Positions 8,647 to 18,389 are shown, numbered from the stretch's first letter. The stretch is DNA of 64,000 nt from AP-15 sp963762575 (GCA_963762575.1 CAVXLL010000013.1:372001-436000); one strand, 5' to 3'. Numbers and translations are program-made. The notes: a model not told the origin generated them from the letters alone.

Positions 8647-10233
8647 ATGCGAATTTGCCAATGGCTCGGGCTCGTTCTTCCGCTGTGCTGCGTCGGGTGT
8701 CTCGTCGGCCCCGATTTTTCCTCGCCTTCGGTCCCGGTCGCCGAGAAGTGGATCGAAGCCAACGACCCTTCGGTCGATACCCGGAAGCAGGAGCACCGCG
8801 ACTGGTGGAAGGTGTTCCACGACCCGGTGCTCAACCGGCTGATCGAGATTGCGTATAATCAAAATCTGACCCTCGTCAGCGCCGGAACCCAAGTGCTCCA
8901 AGCGCGGGCGCAGCTGGGAGTGGCGATCGGCGAGTTTTATCCGCAAGTGCAGCAGGGCAACGGCTCGGTAACCTACACCCGGCCGAGCCATGCCGACACG
9001 ACAGAGTTTCCGGTAAACGTCATACACAACTTCTGGAGCGACAGGCTCGGCCTCACCGTCAATTGGGAACTGGATTTTTGGGGCAAATTCCGTCGCGCCA
9101 TCGAATCCGCCGATGCGTCCTATCTCGGCTCGATCGCCAATTATGACTACGTGCTCGTCACCCTGCTCGGGGACGTCGCCACGACCTATATCGGCATTCG
9201 CACCTTGCAGACGCAGATCGAGATCGCCCGCGAAAACGTCGTGAGGCAGAAGAAGTCGCTAGCGATCGCACAGGCCAAGTTTCAGGGCGGCACCGCGACC
9301 AAGCTCGATGTCTACCAGGCGGAAAACGTCCTTGGGCAAACTGAGTCGACGATTCCACAGCTGACGATCCAGCTAAATCAAGGCTTCAACGCACTGGCCG
9401 TGCTGCTCGGAATGCCGCCGCAGCCGATGGAGCCACTGCTGACGGGCTCGAGTGGCATCCCGGTCCCGCCAAAGACCGTCGCTGTCGGCATTCCAGCCGA
9501 TCTGGTCCGCCGACGTCCGGATATTCGTGCCGCCGAACTGTCGGCGATGGCGCAGGGCGCGCAAATCGGCATCGCCGAAGCAAACCTCTATCCGGCATTC
9601 AGCTTGACCGGGACTTTTGGCACGGCCGCTACCAATATCCGCCCAAGCAAGCTCAAGCGGGTTTTCGAGGGGAGAGGCATCACCTTCGCCTTCGGACCGG
9701 CGTTCACATGGAACATCCTCAATTACGGGCAGATCACCAATCAGGTCCGGGTCGAAGACGCCACGTTGCAGACGCTTCTGGTCACTTATCAGAACGACGT
9801 GCTGCAAGCGCAGCAGCAGGTCGAGAATGGTCTGACGAGCTTCCTGCAAGGGCGCGAGCAGGTCGACCTCCTGCGGGACAGCGTCGTTGCAGCGAATGGC
9901 GCGCTCGGCATCGCGCTCCTGGAGTATAATCTCGGGACCGTGCCTTTTACGACCGTGCTGGTTGCCGAACAGAACCTCTACACGGCGCAAAACGACCTGG
10001 CGATAGCGGAGGGCAATGTCTCGACGGGTCTGGCCACGGTTTACGAAGCTTTGGGGGGCGGATGGCAGATCCGCGCGGACAACGAATTCGTGCCCGCTGC
10101 GACGGCCGACGAGATGAAAAACCGCACCAATTGGGGCGTGCTACTGCCGCCGCCCGGCACGCTGCAACCGGCTGCACCCGCGCTACCCACGCCGCAAGAC
10201 GTCAGCCCGAACCCCCGGGCGCCGGAATGGTGA
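8647..10233 (+). CDS. RND outer-membrane factor, NodT/OprM family lipoprotein
   Basis: Outer-membrane channel of a tripartite efflux pump. The ATG at 8647 gives a lipoprotein signal with cysteines at the end of the hydrophobic run (LPLCCVGC), then VGPDFSSPSVPV, the standard start of NodT-family channels. The body has the duplicated long-helix plan: NWELDFWGKFRR, LLGDVATTYIGIR, VYQAENVLGQTE, then PADLVRRRPDIRAAE at the domain repeat. Length 528 residues is a little above usual, with a Pro-rich C-terminal tail. First gene of an operon with the adaptor eight bases later and the pump after it. The operator at 8250-8270 lies upstream and is the likely control point. Longer in-frame starts exist but would place the signal sequence internally. 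Confidence 0.93.
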   Translation: MRICQWLGLVLPLCCVGCLVGPDFSSPSVPVAEKWIEANDPSVDTRKQEHRDWWKVFHDPVLNRLIEIAYNQNLTLVSAGTQVLQARAQLGVAIGEFYPQVQQGNGSVTYTRPSHADTTEFPVNVIHNFWSDRLGLTVNWELDFWGKFRRAIESADASYLGSIANYDYVLVTLLGDVATTYIGIRTLQTQIEIARENVVRQKKSLAIAQAKFQGGTATKLDVYQAENVLGQTESTIPQLTIQLNQGFNALAVLLGMPPQPMEPLLTGSSGIPVPPKTVAVGIPADLVRRRPDIRAAELSAMAQGAQIGIAEANLYPAFSLTGTFGTAATNIRPSKLKRVFEGRGITFAFGPAFTWNILNYGQITNQVRVEDATLQTLLVTYQNDVLQAQQQVENGLTSFLQGREQVDLLRDSVVAANGALGIALLEYNLGTVPFTTVLVAEQNLYTAQNDLAIAEGNVSTGLATVYEALGGGWQIRADNEFVPAATADEMKNRTNWGVLLPPPGTLQPAAPALPTPQDVSPNPRAPEW

Positions 10234-10240
10234 GGTCGTC

Positions 10241-11533
10241 GTGAACCTGCTCTCCGCAGTCGCCCAATTGCGCCGGGTGCATGTACCACTCGCGCTCTCG
10301 TTGATAGTCGGTATCGCTGCCGGATACGGCGCGGCGAAGATTTATCCGAGGCCACTCGACATGGCCGCGGCAGCCGAACCCAAGGGGATGGCGGCACCTT
10401 CCCCAGCCGGAATCGTGCAGGCGCAGGTCACGCAACAGGCATCCCCGCCGGTGCCCGTCGTCCAGCCCAGAGCGCAGAGTGTCGCCGACTATATGGTGGT
10501 CACCGGCAACGCCGCCGCGGTGAACACCGTCAAGCTTGTCGCGCGCGTCGAGGGCTATCTCGAAAAGATCCATTACGAGGACGGCCAATTCGTCAGGAAG
10601 GGTGACCTTCTGTTCACGATCCAGCAGGACCAGTACAAGGATCAGCTGCAGCAGGCGCAGGGGCAGGTCCTCTCCGCGCAAGCCGCCCTCAAGCATGCCA
10701 ACACCGAGCTCCCGCGGTATTCGGCGCTCGTCAAAAAAGATGCGGCGACTTAGACCGAGGTCGACCAGTGGGTTTACGAAAAAGGAAGCTCCGAGGGGTC
10801 ACTGCTTTCCGCCCAGGCGTCGGTCGCGTTGGACAAGCTGAATCTCGGCTATACCGAAGTCAGGGCGCCGTTTGACGGCATCGTCACAAAGCACCTGATC
10901 GACCCCGGGAACGTCGTCGGCGGCGGAGGCCAGCAGAGTGCGCTCGCCGCAATCATCCAGCTCGACCCGATCTATGTGGAAGCCAATCTGAGCGAACAGC
11001 AGGTGTTGAAGGTTCGCGAGAATTTGGGCCAGCATCGGCTCACCCTCGCCGATTTGCGCAAGGTCCCGGTCGATGTCGAGCTTTCCGACCAGACCGGGTT
11101 TCCGCTCCAAGGCACGATCGAATATGTCTCGCCGGGGATAGACCCGTCGACCGGAACGTTATTGGTGCGTGGGATTTTAGAGAACCCGAACTGGACGCTG
11201 TTGCCCGGTTTTTTTGTCAACATCCGCCTGCCGATGGGAAAGGTCGACCGCAACGCATTGCTGGTACCCGACCGCGCGCTGCAGGAAGACCAGGGCGGCC
11301 GTTATCTGCTAGTGCTGAACAAGGATGACGTCGTCGCGCAGCATTATGTGCAATTGGGCCAACTGATAGGCGATTTGCGGGTCATCACCTCCGGCCTCAA
11401 GCTCGACGACCGGGTCGTCGTCGGCGACCTCTGGCGCGCCACGCCCGGCACCAAGGTGACGCCGCAGCTGACGACATTCGACACCACTTCCGCCGGCTCG
11501 CCAGGTAGCGCCGCGGGGACGCAAAAGCCATGA
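10241..11533 (+). CDS. RND periplasmic adaptor, interrupted by one in-frame amber codon
   Basis: Membrane-fusion protein of the pump. From the GTG at 10241 it has a signal anchor (PLALSLIVGIAAGYGAA), a biotin/lipoyl-like hairpin (ARVEGYLEKIHYEDGQFVRK), a coiled-coil hairpin and beta-barrel (GYTEVRAPFDGIVTKHLIDP). After LVKKDAAT the codon at 10751-10753 is TAG, and the same frame goes on with TEVDQWVYEKG. Family members normally read AATQTEVDQW here, so CAG (Gln) appears changed to TAG. Without readthrough the product stops at 170 residues and lacks the barrel. The stop overlaps the pump start (ATGA at 11530), implying translational coupling. The rest of the gene is free of damage, which argues for a recent change or a base error. 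Confidence 0.85.
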
Positions 11534-14500
11534 TGTCGAAATTTTTCATCGAGCATCCGGTTCTGGCGAATGTGCTGGCGATCGTGCTGGTGCTGATCGG
11601 TGCGCTCTGCCTATTCCGTCTGCCAGTGGCGCAATATCCGAATATCGTGCCGCCGACCGTCCAGGTGACGACGCGTTATCCGGGTGCGAGCGCCCAGACC
11701 GTCATCGACACCATCGCCTTGCCGATCGAGCTGCAGGTGAACGGCGTTCCCGGTATGCTCTACATGCAGTCGACCAGCGCGTATGACGGCACTTACGTGC
11801 TGACGGTGACATTCGAGATCGGATCCGATCCGAATTCGGACCAGGTTCTGGTGCAGAATCGGGTGCAGAATGCGATGGCGCAGCTGCCGCAGCAGGTGCA
11901 GACGCAGGGCGTGTCCATTCGGGCGAAATCTCCATCGATCCTGGAGTTCGTGGCCCTTGATTCCCCAGACGGATCGCGTGACGCCCTCTTTATGTGGAAC
12001 TACGCGACGATCAACCTGGTCAACGAACTGGCGCGCCTGCCGGGGGTCGGCAACGTTACGGTGATGGGAGCGGGCGAATATTCGATGCGGATTTGGATGG
12101 ACCCGCAAAAATTATACTCGTACGGACTGGTGCCGGAAGACGTGATTACGGCCATTAAGCAGCAGAGCCAGGAAGTGGCAGCGGGGCAGGTTGGCATGCC
12201 GCCGGCACCGAAGGACCAGCAGTTTCAGTATACGATCGACATCCTGTCGCGGTTCAACGATCCAAATCAATTCGCCGAAATCGTCGTTAAGGATCAGACC
12301 GCTCAGGGCGGCCGTCTGATCAAGGTCAAGGATGTTGCGCGCATCGACCTTGGGGCGCAGACCTATTCGCAGGACTTCAAGCTCGACGGCAAGCCGGCTT
12401 CGGGTATCGCCATCTACCAGACCCCGGACGCCAATTCTCTGAATGTAGCTGCTGTGGTCGCGGCGAAGATGGAGCAATTGTCCCGCCGCTTCCCACCCGG
12501 ACTGCACTACAGCATCCCCTATAACACGACGATTTTCATCAAGAACTCGATCAACGAAGTCTACAAGACTCTGTGGCAGGCGGGTGTCCTTGTATTGATC
12601 GTGATCCTGGTCTTCCTGCAGAATTTTCGCGCCACATTGGTGCCGGCGACAACGGTCCCGGTTACGATTATCGGGGCCTTCGCCGGCATGGCGGCGCTCG
12701 GCTATACGGTCAACCTGTCCACTCTGTTCGCGCTGATTTTGGCGATCGGCATCGTTGTCGACGACGCGATCGTCATTGTCGAAGGCGTGTCGAAATACAT
12801 CGAGCAGGGCATGTCTGGCCACGATGCTGCAATCAAGGCGATGGGCGAATTGTTCGGGCCGATCATCGGCATAACTCTGGTATTGATGGCGGTATTCCTG
12901 CCGTCGTCGTTTGTGCCCGGCCTGAGCGGGCAGATGTTCGCGCAATTTGCGCTCGTCATTGCTGCCACGGCGCTGATCAGCGCCATCAATGCAGCGACGC
13001 TCAAGCCGACCCAATGCGCGCTGTGGCTGCGCACGCCTCTCCCGCTCGAGCAGCGGAACATCTTTTCGCGCTGGTTCTCCCGCGGTTTCGAGCGCGTCTA
13101 CGGCGGAATGGAAAACGCCTATACCGGGTTGATCGGCCGGATGGTGCGCGTCAGCGGACTGATGGTGCTGATCGGCCTGCTACTTGCGGCTGTCGGCGTC
13201 TGGGGCATCGCCCGGCTGCCGACTGCTTTCATTCCACCCGAAGACCAGGGCTATTTGCTGATCGCCGCGCAGTTGCCGGATGGGGCTGCCCTCGGGCGTA
13301 CGACGGCAGCACTCGATCAGGCGACCAAGATTGCCCTCGATACGCCGGGTGTAGACAAGGTTATCGCGATTTCCGGACTGTCGGCGCTCGACAATTTCGC
13401 CGACCTCGCAAACGCCGGCGTCAGCTTTGTCGTGCTCAAGCCCTGGGATGAGCGCAGCAAGGCCAAGAAGACGGACATCCTGACGATTGCCGAACGCCTG
13501 CAGACCGCTCTCAACGCAGCTCCCGACGGCAGGCTCTTTATCGTCCCGCCACCACCGATTCAGGGGATCGGCAATGCCGGCGGCCTGCAGATGCAGACAG
13601 AATTGCTCGGCGGCAGCTTTGATTTTCAGAAACTGAGCGACTTCACCAATAAGATCGTCAAACAGGCTGGTAGCGATCCCCAGCTGCAACACGTGCTGAC
13701 AAGCTTCAGCCCGGGCGCGCCACAGGTCACGGTGACGGTGGACCGTGACAGGATCCAAACCTTGCGAGTGTCGGTCGGCGACGTTTTCTCGACCCTGAGC
13801 TCCTATCTCGGAGCAACCTACGTCAATCAGTTCAACAAATTCGGTCAGGTATTCCAGGTCTATGTGCAAGCCGACTCGCAGTTTCGCCTGCGACCGGACG
13901 ACCTACTGAACCTTTATGTCCGCAGCCAGGACAGGCAGATGGTTCCGATCGGGGCGGTCGCCCATCTCGGCTCGGAAGTCGCGCCGTCGCTTATCACGCT
14001 CTACAACCTTTACCCGTCATCGACGATCATCGGCGCTCCCGCCCGTGGCGTCAGCTCGGGCCAGGCGCTGACCGCTATGGAGGATATCGCAAGGAAGACC
14101 TTGCCGAGCGATGTCGGCTACCAATGGACGGCGATGTCCTATCAGGAAAAATTGACCGGCAATCAGCTCTATTACCTGTTCGGATTATCGGTCCTACTGG
14201 TCTACCTCTGCCTAGCCGGCCAGTACGAGAGCTGGATCCTGCCATTGGCGGTGCTGTCAGCGGTGCCACTGGCGCTGTTGGGGCCGGTCGTGGCATTGAC
14301 CAGCCTCGGGGTCGCCAACAATATTTACACGCAGATCGGGCTCATTCTGATGATCGCCCTATCGGCCAAGAACGGCATTTTGATCGTCGAGATGGCGCGC
14401 GAAGGCCGGACCATCCACGGGAAATCGATCCGCGAGGCGGCGGTTGACGCGGCGCGTCTGCGGTTCCGACCCATCCTGATGACCTCGTTCGCCTTTGGGC

Positions 14501-14706
14501 TCGGGGTCGTGCCGCTGGTGCTGGCGACTGGGGCCGGCGCCGACGCACGCATCTCGCTCGGCCTCAGTGTGCTGAGCGGCATCATCGCCTCGACCTGTCT
14601 GGCGGTGCTGTTCGTCCCCTCCTTCTTCGCCGTGCTGCAAGGGTTCGAGGAGTGGCGCAAGGCGCGGAAGAAAGCCCCGGTTCCCGCCGCCCGCGCCGCG
14701 GAGTGA
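11530..14706 (+). CDS. RND multidrug efflux pump, AcrB/MexB (HAE1) family
   Basis: Proton-driven inner-membrane exporter. At 1058 residues it is full length. The N-terminus MSKFFIEHPVLANVLAIV, the first porter domain RLPVAQYPNIVPP, and TM4 with the paired aspartates in GIVVDDAIVIVE (proton relay) are present; TM10 carries the conserved lysine in LSAKNGILIVE. Two periplasmic loops of about 300 residues follow TM1 and TM7 as expected. The start overlaps the adaptor stop by four bases, and a second ATG follows immediately. Substrates cannot be told from sequence, but hydrophobic or amphiphilic drugs, dyes or solvents are typical. Intact, unlike the adaptor. Confidence 0.97.
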   Translation: MMSKFFIEHPVLANVLAIVLVLIGALCLFRLPVAQYPNIVPPTVQVTTRYPGASAQTVIDTIALPIELQVNGVPGMLYMQSTSAYDGTYVLTVTFEIGSDPNSDQVLVQNRVQNAMAQLPQQVQTQGVSIRAKSPSILEFVALDSPDGSRDALFMWNYATINLVNELARLPGVGNVTVMGAGEYSMRIWMDPQKLYSYGLVPEDVITAIKQQSQEVAAGQVGMPPAPKDQQFQYTIDILSRFNDPNQFAEIVVKDQTAQGGRLIKVKDVARIDLGAQTYSQDFKLDGKPASGIAIYQTPDANSLNVAAVVAAKMEQLSRRFPPGLHYSIPYNTTIFIKNSINEVYKTLWQAGVLVLIVILVFLQNFRATLVPATTVPVTIIGAFAGMAALGYTVNLSTLFALILAIGIVVDDAIVIVEGVSKYIEQGMSGHDAAIKAMGELFGPIIGITLVLMAVFLPSSFVPGLSGQMFAQFALVIAATALISAINAATLKPTQCALWLRTPLPLEQRNIFSRWFSRGFERVYGGMENAYTGLIGRMVRVSGLMVLIGLLLAAVGVWGIARLPTAFIPPEDQGYLLIAAQLPDGAALGRTTAALDQATKIALDTPGVDKVIAISGLSALDNFADLANAGVSFVVLKPWDERSKAKKTDILTIAERLQTALNAAPDGRLFIVPPPPIQGIGNAGGLQMQTELLGGSFDFQKLSDFTNKIVKQAGSDPQLQHVLTSFSPGAPQVTVTVDRDRIQTLRVSVGDVFSTLSSYLGATYVNQFNKFGQVFQVYVQADSQFRLRPDDLLNLYVRSQDRQMVPIGAVAHLGSEVAPSLITLYNLYPSSTIIGAPARGVSSGQALTAMEDIARKTLPSDVGYQWTAMSYQEKLTGNQLYYLFGLSVLLVYLCLAGQYESWILPLAVLSAVPLALLGPVVALTSLGVANNIYTQIGLILMIALSAKNGILIVEMAREGRTIHGKSIREAAVDAARLRFRPILMTSFAFGLGVVPLVLATGAGADARISLGLSVLSGIIASTCLAVLFVPSFFAVLQGFEEWRKARKKAPVPAARAAE

Positions 14707-14895
14707 ACCGCGTCCGGCCAGGCGGCAACCCCTCAATTTTCTCCAATGCGGCTCCTTCGACATCAGGGTGCGAACCATCGGGCCGAGCCATTCGGCATCG
14801 AGATAGGAGAACATGTTGTAGTTGGACAACGCGGGCGGGCCGCACTGCTGTAGTTGACGCCTGCTCCGGCGCGCTCAGGACTTTTGACACGGCCA

Positions 14896-15333
14896 TTAGG
14901 CCCTAGCGAGGAAGAGACCGATATCGCCAGGCATGCCTGCAGGGAAGTCGAGCACATTCGCCGAAACCCCGAAGCCATGAGGCTTCAGATCGCGCTCCCA
15001 TCGCAGATAGATCTCCGCGGCCTCGCCGCGCAGCGTTTTCCGCCAATCCGCTCGCGACGCGTTGACGGCCCGGCCGCCGTCGCTGCAGAGCTGGCTCGGC
15101 AAGCGCAGCAGCATCCATTCCTTTTCGCCGTGCTCGGCCGCCTGCCGGGCCTGATCGACGAGGGTGCGCCAGTGGTCGTCAGAAATATGGTGGTCGATCC
15201 GGGTTACGGCTATCACGACTACAGCCAACCTTCCGCCGGTCAGCTCTGGTACTATTGCTCGGATCCGGCAGTCTGCGATACTCGCGACAGGCCACTTCCT
15301 TGGCCGGGCTTCGCTATTGCCTATTTCGTACAT
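14896..15333 (-). pseudogene. Chimeric ORF: small-gene start joined to the end of a conserved hypothetical
   Basis: The reverse ORF begins MYEIGNSEARPRK, paralogous to the secreted protein at 8228, but lacks its signal and Gly/Tyr body. From about 15180 leftward it reads DDHWRTLVDQARQAAEHGEKEW, LRLPSQLCSDGGRAVNA and YLRWERDLKPHGF, which resembles the C-terminal half of a conserved proteobacterial hypothetical protein. The middle is non-homologous filler that overlaps an opposite-strand lipoprotein remnant. I take it as a rearrangement scar between the pump gene and tetR rather than a working gene. Confidence 0.4.
15184..15282 (+). pseudogene. Fragment of a Gly/Tyr-containing WYYC-type lipoprotein
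   Basis: The forward frame gives DPGYGYHDYSQPSAGQLWYYC and SDPA, the characteristic phrase of small envelope lipoproteins that usually continue with GYYPYV. The continuation is lost here and no start or lipobox is visible, so only a piece remains between the pump and tetR. Confidence 0.35.
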
Positions 15334-15370
15334 CGATGCCTCCTTCTTGCACCTGGCCTCGCAAGACCCA

Positions 15371-15391
15371 AAAACGAAACGGTATCGTTCT
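15371..15391. promoter_or_regulatory. TetR-type operator copy 3, upstream of tetR
   Basis: AAAACGAAAC-G-GTATCGTTCT, a close match to the perfect repeat at 7877-7899. It sits 90 bases before the tetR start and 38 bases before the divergent minus-strand ORF, the usual place for an autoregulatory TetR operator. Confidence 0.7.
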
Positions 15392-15480
15392 GTTATCTTC
15401 ACATAGCGAGGCGCGCGACTAAATCAAGGGGAATCGAGGGCGACGGGCCGAACCGGTCAGCGCTAGGTGAAGGGGACGTC

Positions 15481-16167
15481 GTGAAGCAGACAGCGACCAG
15501 AAAGCGCTCCGCGGCGGGGGGCGTTGTCCGATCCGGCCGGCCGCCCCGCGCGCTCGCCGGCGAGGTCGAGGAGCGGATCCTCGACGCGGCCGCAAAGGTA
15601 TTTCTCGAGCGCGGCTTCGAGGGCGCCAGCGTCGACGAGATCGCCGACGTCGCGCATGCCGGAAAGCCGACGATCTATGCGCGGTTCCCCGGCAAGGAGG
15701 CGCTGTTCAATGCGGTCGTGGCAGGCAACGTGCGTGAAATGACTCTCTCCTTCGAGAGGATTGCGCCAACGGGCGCCACGATTGAAGAGCGTCTGGCGAG
15801 CATTGGCATTGGCATCCTGCGGAAGGTCCTGATGGCCAAGACCGTTGGACTGATCCGAGCGGCCGTCGCCGAAGCACGCCGGTTTCCGGGTGTCGCGGAC
15901 AGCGTCAGTCGCGTGGGGCGCGAGCGCGCGATCGAAGCCGTCGCTCAGCTATTGGGCGAGCTCGCGGAACCCGACCAGCTACCGGCGTTCGCCGCCGATC
16001 GCCGCGCCGCCACCGCGGGCCAATTTTTCGCGCTGATCCTGCCGCCGATGCTGATGCGCGCGCTGTTCGGAGAGCGCCTCACAGCGCTGCGCGCCGAGAT
16101 CGCGCCGCATGTCGCGCGTACGGTAGCGTTCTTTCTCGCCGCCTGCAGACAGGGCGGAATGGGCTAG
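15481..16167 (+). CDS. TetR/AcrR-family transcriptional repressor of the efflux locus
   Basis: DNA-binding dimeric repressor. After a basic N-terminal tail, residues about 27-73 form the TetR helix-turn-helix: ILDAAAKVFLERGFEGASVD, then IADVAHAGKPTIYARFPGKEALF. The rest is an all-helical ligand domain of about 150 residues, matching the AcrR/TetR_C size. The start is GTG at 15481 with GAAGGGGA upstream; a longer ORF exists but covers the operator. It lies 774 bases after the pump gene, same strand. The shared operators (15371, 8250, 7877) suggest it controls itself, the efflux operon and the small secreted gene. The inducing ligand is unknown but is probably a pump substrate. Confidence 0.92.
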   Translation: MKQTATRKRSAAGGVVRSGRPPRALAGEVEERILDAAAKVFLERGFEGASVDEIADVAHAGKPTIYARFPGKEALFNAVVAGNVREMTLSFERIAPTGATIEERLASIGIGILRKVLMAKTVGLIRAAVAEARRFPGVADSVSRVGRERAIEAVAQLLGELAEPDQLPAFAADRRAATAGQFFALILPPMLMRALFGERLTALRAEIAPHVARTVAFFLAACRQGGMG

Positions 16168-16340
16168 ACTAAAGGCTGTGCTTCGCACGGTGTGGCGCCA
16201 GTTTGCTTGGCGACGTTTTCTCTAAACCCTTGTGCGCGCCTCTAATCACGAGATCTTCGGACGCGGTGACACCCCGAGTTGTTCCGGACGATCGGCTTTC
16301 GGCAATCCCAACGCGTGCATTTGTTCTCCCATCCGTCGCT

Positions 16341-16436
16341 CGCCCCCTCACCCCGACCCTCTCCCCGCAAGCGGGGCGAGGGAGAAAACCTTTGACCCCT
16401 CGCCCGCGGCAGCGGGGACAGGGAGGGCCCGCCAAG
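16341..16436. repeat. Intergenic repeat, family B (CTCTCCCCGCAAGCGGGG type)
   Basis: Pyrimidine-rich text followed by a short hairpin (CCCCGCAAGCGGGG) and purine-rich text, then a second partly matching unit ending CAGGGAGGGCCCGCC. Related units lie at about 19535, 25440, 49869 and 57282. Such elements are common between genes in Rhizobiales. Confidence 0.7.
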
Positions 16437-16464
16437 CGGGAGAGTGCGGGGTTGTTTGCGGGCG

Positions 16465-17655
16465 TTAATTCGCCATTGCAGGCTCGCGGACCTTCGCCTG
16501 CGCGAAGGCCGGCATGACCTCGGAGGCGAACCACTCGAGCTGTTCGAGGCATACCGCTTTCGGCACGCCGACGGACAAGCTCACCGAGACCCGGTCGAGG
16601 CCGGGATACCGCCTTTCGAGGCTCTTCAGATGCTCGACGACCTGCTCCGGCGAGCCGCACAGGAAGCCGCCATTGGTGATGGCATCCTCGATCCGGGGCA
16701 GCTTCGCGGTGGGGGCGCGCTTCGGATCTCGCATGATCTCGATCTGCTCGTCGCTGAGGGCGCGCACCAGCCGCAGCTCGCCAAACATCTTCATGTTCTC
16801 TTCATAATATTTGGCAGCCTCGCGAATTCCCTGCTCCCGGTTTGTGGCGAGATAGAAATGGAAACCGAAACACAGCCGCTCGCCCAGCTCGAGATGTTGG
16901 CCGCGCCGAGCATGCGCTTCCTGCCATCCGAGGACCACCCGGTGCATCGCACCGCCCTCGGCCGAGCCCCCGCCGATCAATCCTCTGATCCCGTGCTTTG
17001 CCATGAAATCGAGGGCCCGCGCCGTGCCGCCTTGAATTGGCTGCCAGCACTCGACCGGGAGCCGCAGCGGACGAGGCACCACGGTCAGCTCCTTGAGCGT
17101 GTAGCCGCGATACGGCACCTCAGGCGGCAAAGTGTAATATTTTCCGCGATGCGAAAACGACTCCTCGTTGAACGCCTTGAAAATGACGTCGACCTGTTCT
17201 TCGAAGAGCTCGCGGTTCGCCGACTGGTCGAGCAGCGGCGAGCCGAAAGTTTCGACCTCTCTCGTGTGGTAGCCGCGCCCGACCCCGAAAATGATGCGCC
17301 CGCCAGTCAGAATATCCGCCGTGGCATAATCCTCGGCCAGCCGCAGAGGGTGCCACATCGGGGTGATGTTGAAGCCGCAGCCGATCTTCAGACGCTTGGT
17401 GACGTGGGCGAGATGGAGCGCTGTCATCAAGACATTCGGGATGCACTCATAGCCTTCGTGCTGAAAATGGTGCTCGGCCATCCAGAAGGCATTGTAACCG
17501 ACACGATCCATCAACTGCGCCATCGCCTGGGCCTTGTCGAAGACGCCGGCCAGGTCTTCGTTGCGAAATCGACGGTCGTTGACCGGAGTACCGGCATAAC
17601 CGGCGTTTTCCATGTCGATGTGTCCAGCAAACAGACTGTCGAATTTCGTAATCAT
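16465..17655 (-). CDS. LLM-class flavin-dependent oxidoreductase (luciferase-like)
   Basis: F420- or FMN-dependent monooxygenase fold. The 396-residue protein has the family start FDSLFAGHIDMENAGYAG, the barrel phrase MDRVGYNAFWMAEHHFQ with the AEHH active-site histidines, and TGGRIIFGVGRGYHTREVE for cofactor binding. The C-terminal half reads FLCGSPEQVVEHLKSLE as in limonene/alkanal monooxygenase relatives. The ATG at 17655 follows CTGGAGGACC. It seems to be a single-gene unit; the substrate is unknown. Confidence 0.9.
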   Translation of the reverse strand: MITKFDSLFAGHIDMENAGYAGTPVNDRRFRNEDLAGVFDKAQAMAQLMDRVGYNAFWMAEHHFQHEGYECIPNVLMTALHLAHVTKRLKIGCGFNITPMWHPLRLAEDYATADILTGGRIIFGVGRGYHTREVETFGSPLLDQSANRELFEEQVDVIFKAFNEESFSHRGKYYTLPPEVPYRGYTLKELTVVPRPLRLPVECWQPIQGGTARALDFMAKHGIRGLIGGGSAEGGAMHRVVLGWQEAHARRGQHLELGERLCFGFHFYLATNREQGIREAAKYYEENMKMFGELRLVRALSDEQIEIMRDPKRAPTAKLPRIEDAITNGGFLCGSPEQVVEHLKSLERRYPGLDRVSVSLSVGVPKAVCLEQLEWFASEVMPAFAQAKVREPAMAN

Positions 17656-17903
17656 GGCAGGTCCTCCAGGGGAAATCGCCGAGCGAGCCTCAACCGTGCA
17701 TCTTAGACCACGGTTTACCCGTGGCAACCCGGAACCCCTGCCGTTGCCGACGCGCGCCGAGGCTACTTTCGGGCGATCGAGTGAGAAGTGTTCGAGGATG
17801 CGGCGACGGCTCAGCCGTTCGTTCTTGAGAGATAATGTTATCGACGGCTCGTTCGCCGGGGCGCGGCCGTCGGCGGCAGCCGACGGCGCGCACGAACCAT
17901 AGG

Positions 17904-18389
17904 TTAGCCCGGCTGATAAGTCAGAGTCATTTGCGCGACGCCGCCGGCCACGTTGAGACCGGTGTTGCCTTCGATGCTGACCGGCTGCAGTGAGACCGAA
18001 TTGCCGGAGCCGCCGATCAGCACATTGGCCCCGACCCCGACCCCAACCGTAGCGCTCGCGGTGGCGCCCGCATAGGTGCCTGCCAACGAGCCCGGCCCGG
18101 GATTGGTGGTCGGCGCCAGCACTGCCCAGATCATCACCGCGCTCTGGACATAGCCGATATCGACGCCGAATTTGTTGATCGCTCCGACGTAATGTTGCGG
18201 AGGGCCGGCGCTCGGCGAAAAGGCACAGTTTACCGACCGCGACGATCCAAAGACAAAACCGAAGCCGCTGGCGACGTTGCAAGTGAGCACCCCAGCCTTC
18301 ACCGCTTGCGCTTGCGCCGGCGTCTCCACCGCGAAAGCTCCTGCGGCCATGCCGAGCGCACTGATCGCTACTGCCAGTTTTCTGAACAT
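17904..18389 (-). CDS. Secreted DUF992 protein
   Basis: Start ATG at 18389 with GGAGG eight bases upstream. A Sec signal (AVAISALGMAAGAFA, cleavage near PAQAQA) leads into a DUF992 domain: KAGVLTCNVASGFGFVFGSS, VNCAFSPSAG, HYVGAINKFGVDIGYV. Mature length is about 130 residues with one pair of cysteines. The family is found almost only in alphaproteobacteria and has no known function. Intact single gene. Confidence 0.9.
   Translation of the reverse strand: MFRKLAVAISALGMAAGAFAVETPAQAQAVKAGVLTCNVASGFGFVFGSSRSVNCAFSPSAGPPQHYVGAINKFGVDIGYVQSAVMIWAVLAPTTNPGPGSLAGTYAGATASATVGVGVGANVLIGGSGNSVSLQPVSIEGNTGLNVAGGVAQMTLTYQPG

Noticed and set aside
16465..18282. 605-codon minus ORF joining the LLM oxidoreductase to sequence antisense to or out of phase with DUF992
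   Set aside because: Only residues from 17655 onward match the family, and that ATG has its own ribosome site.
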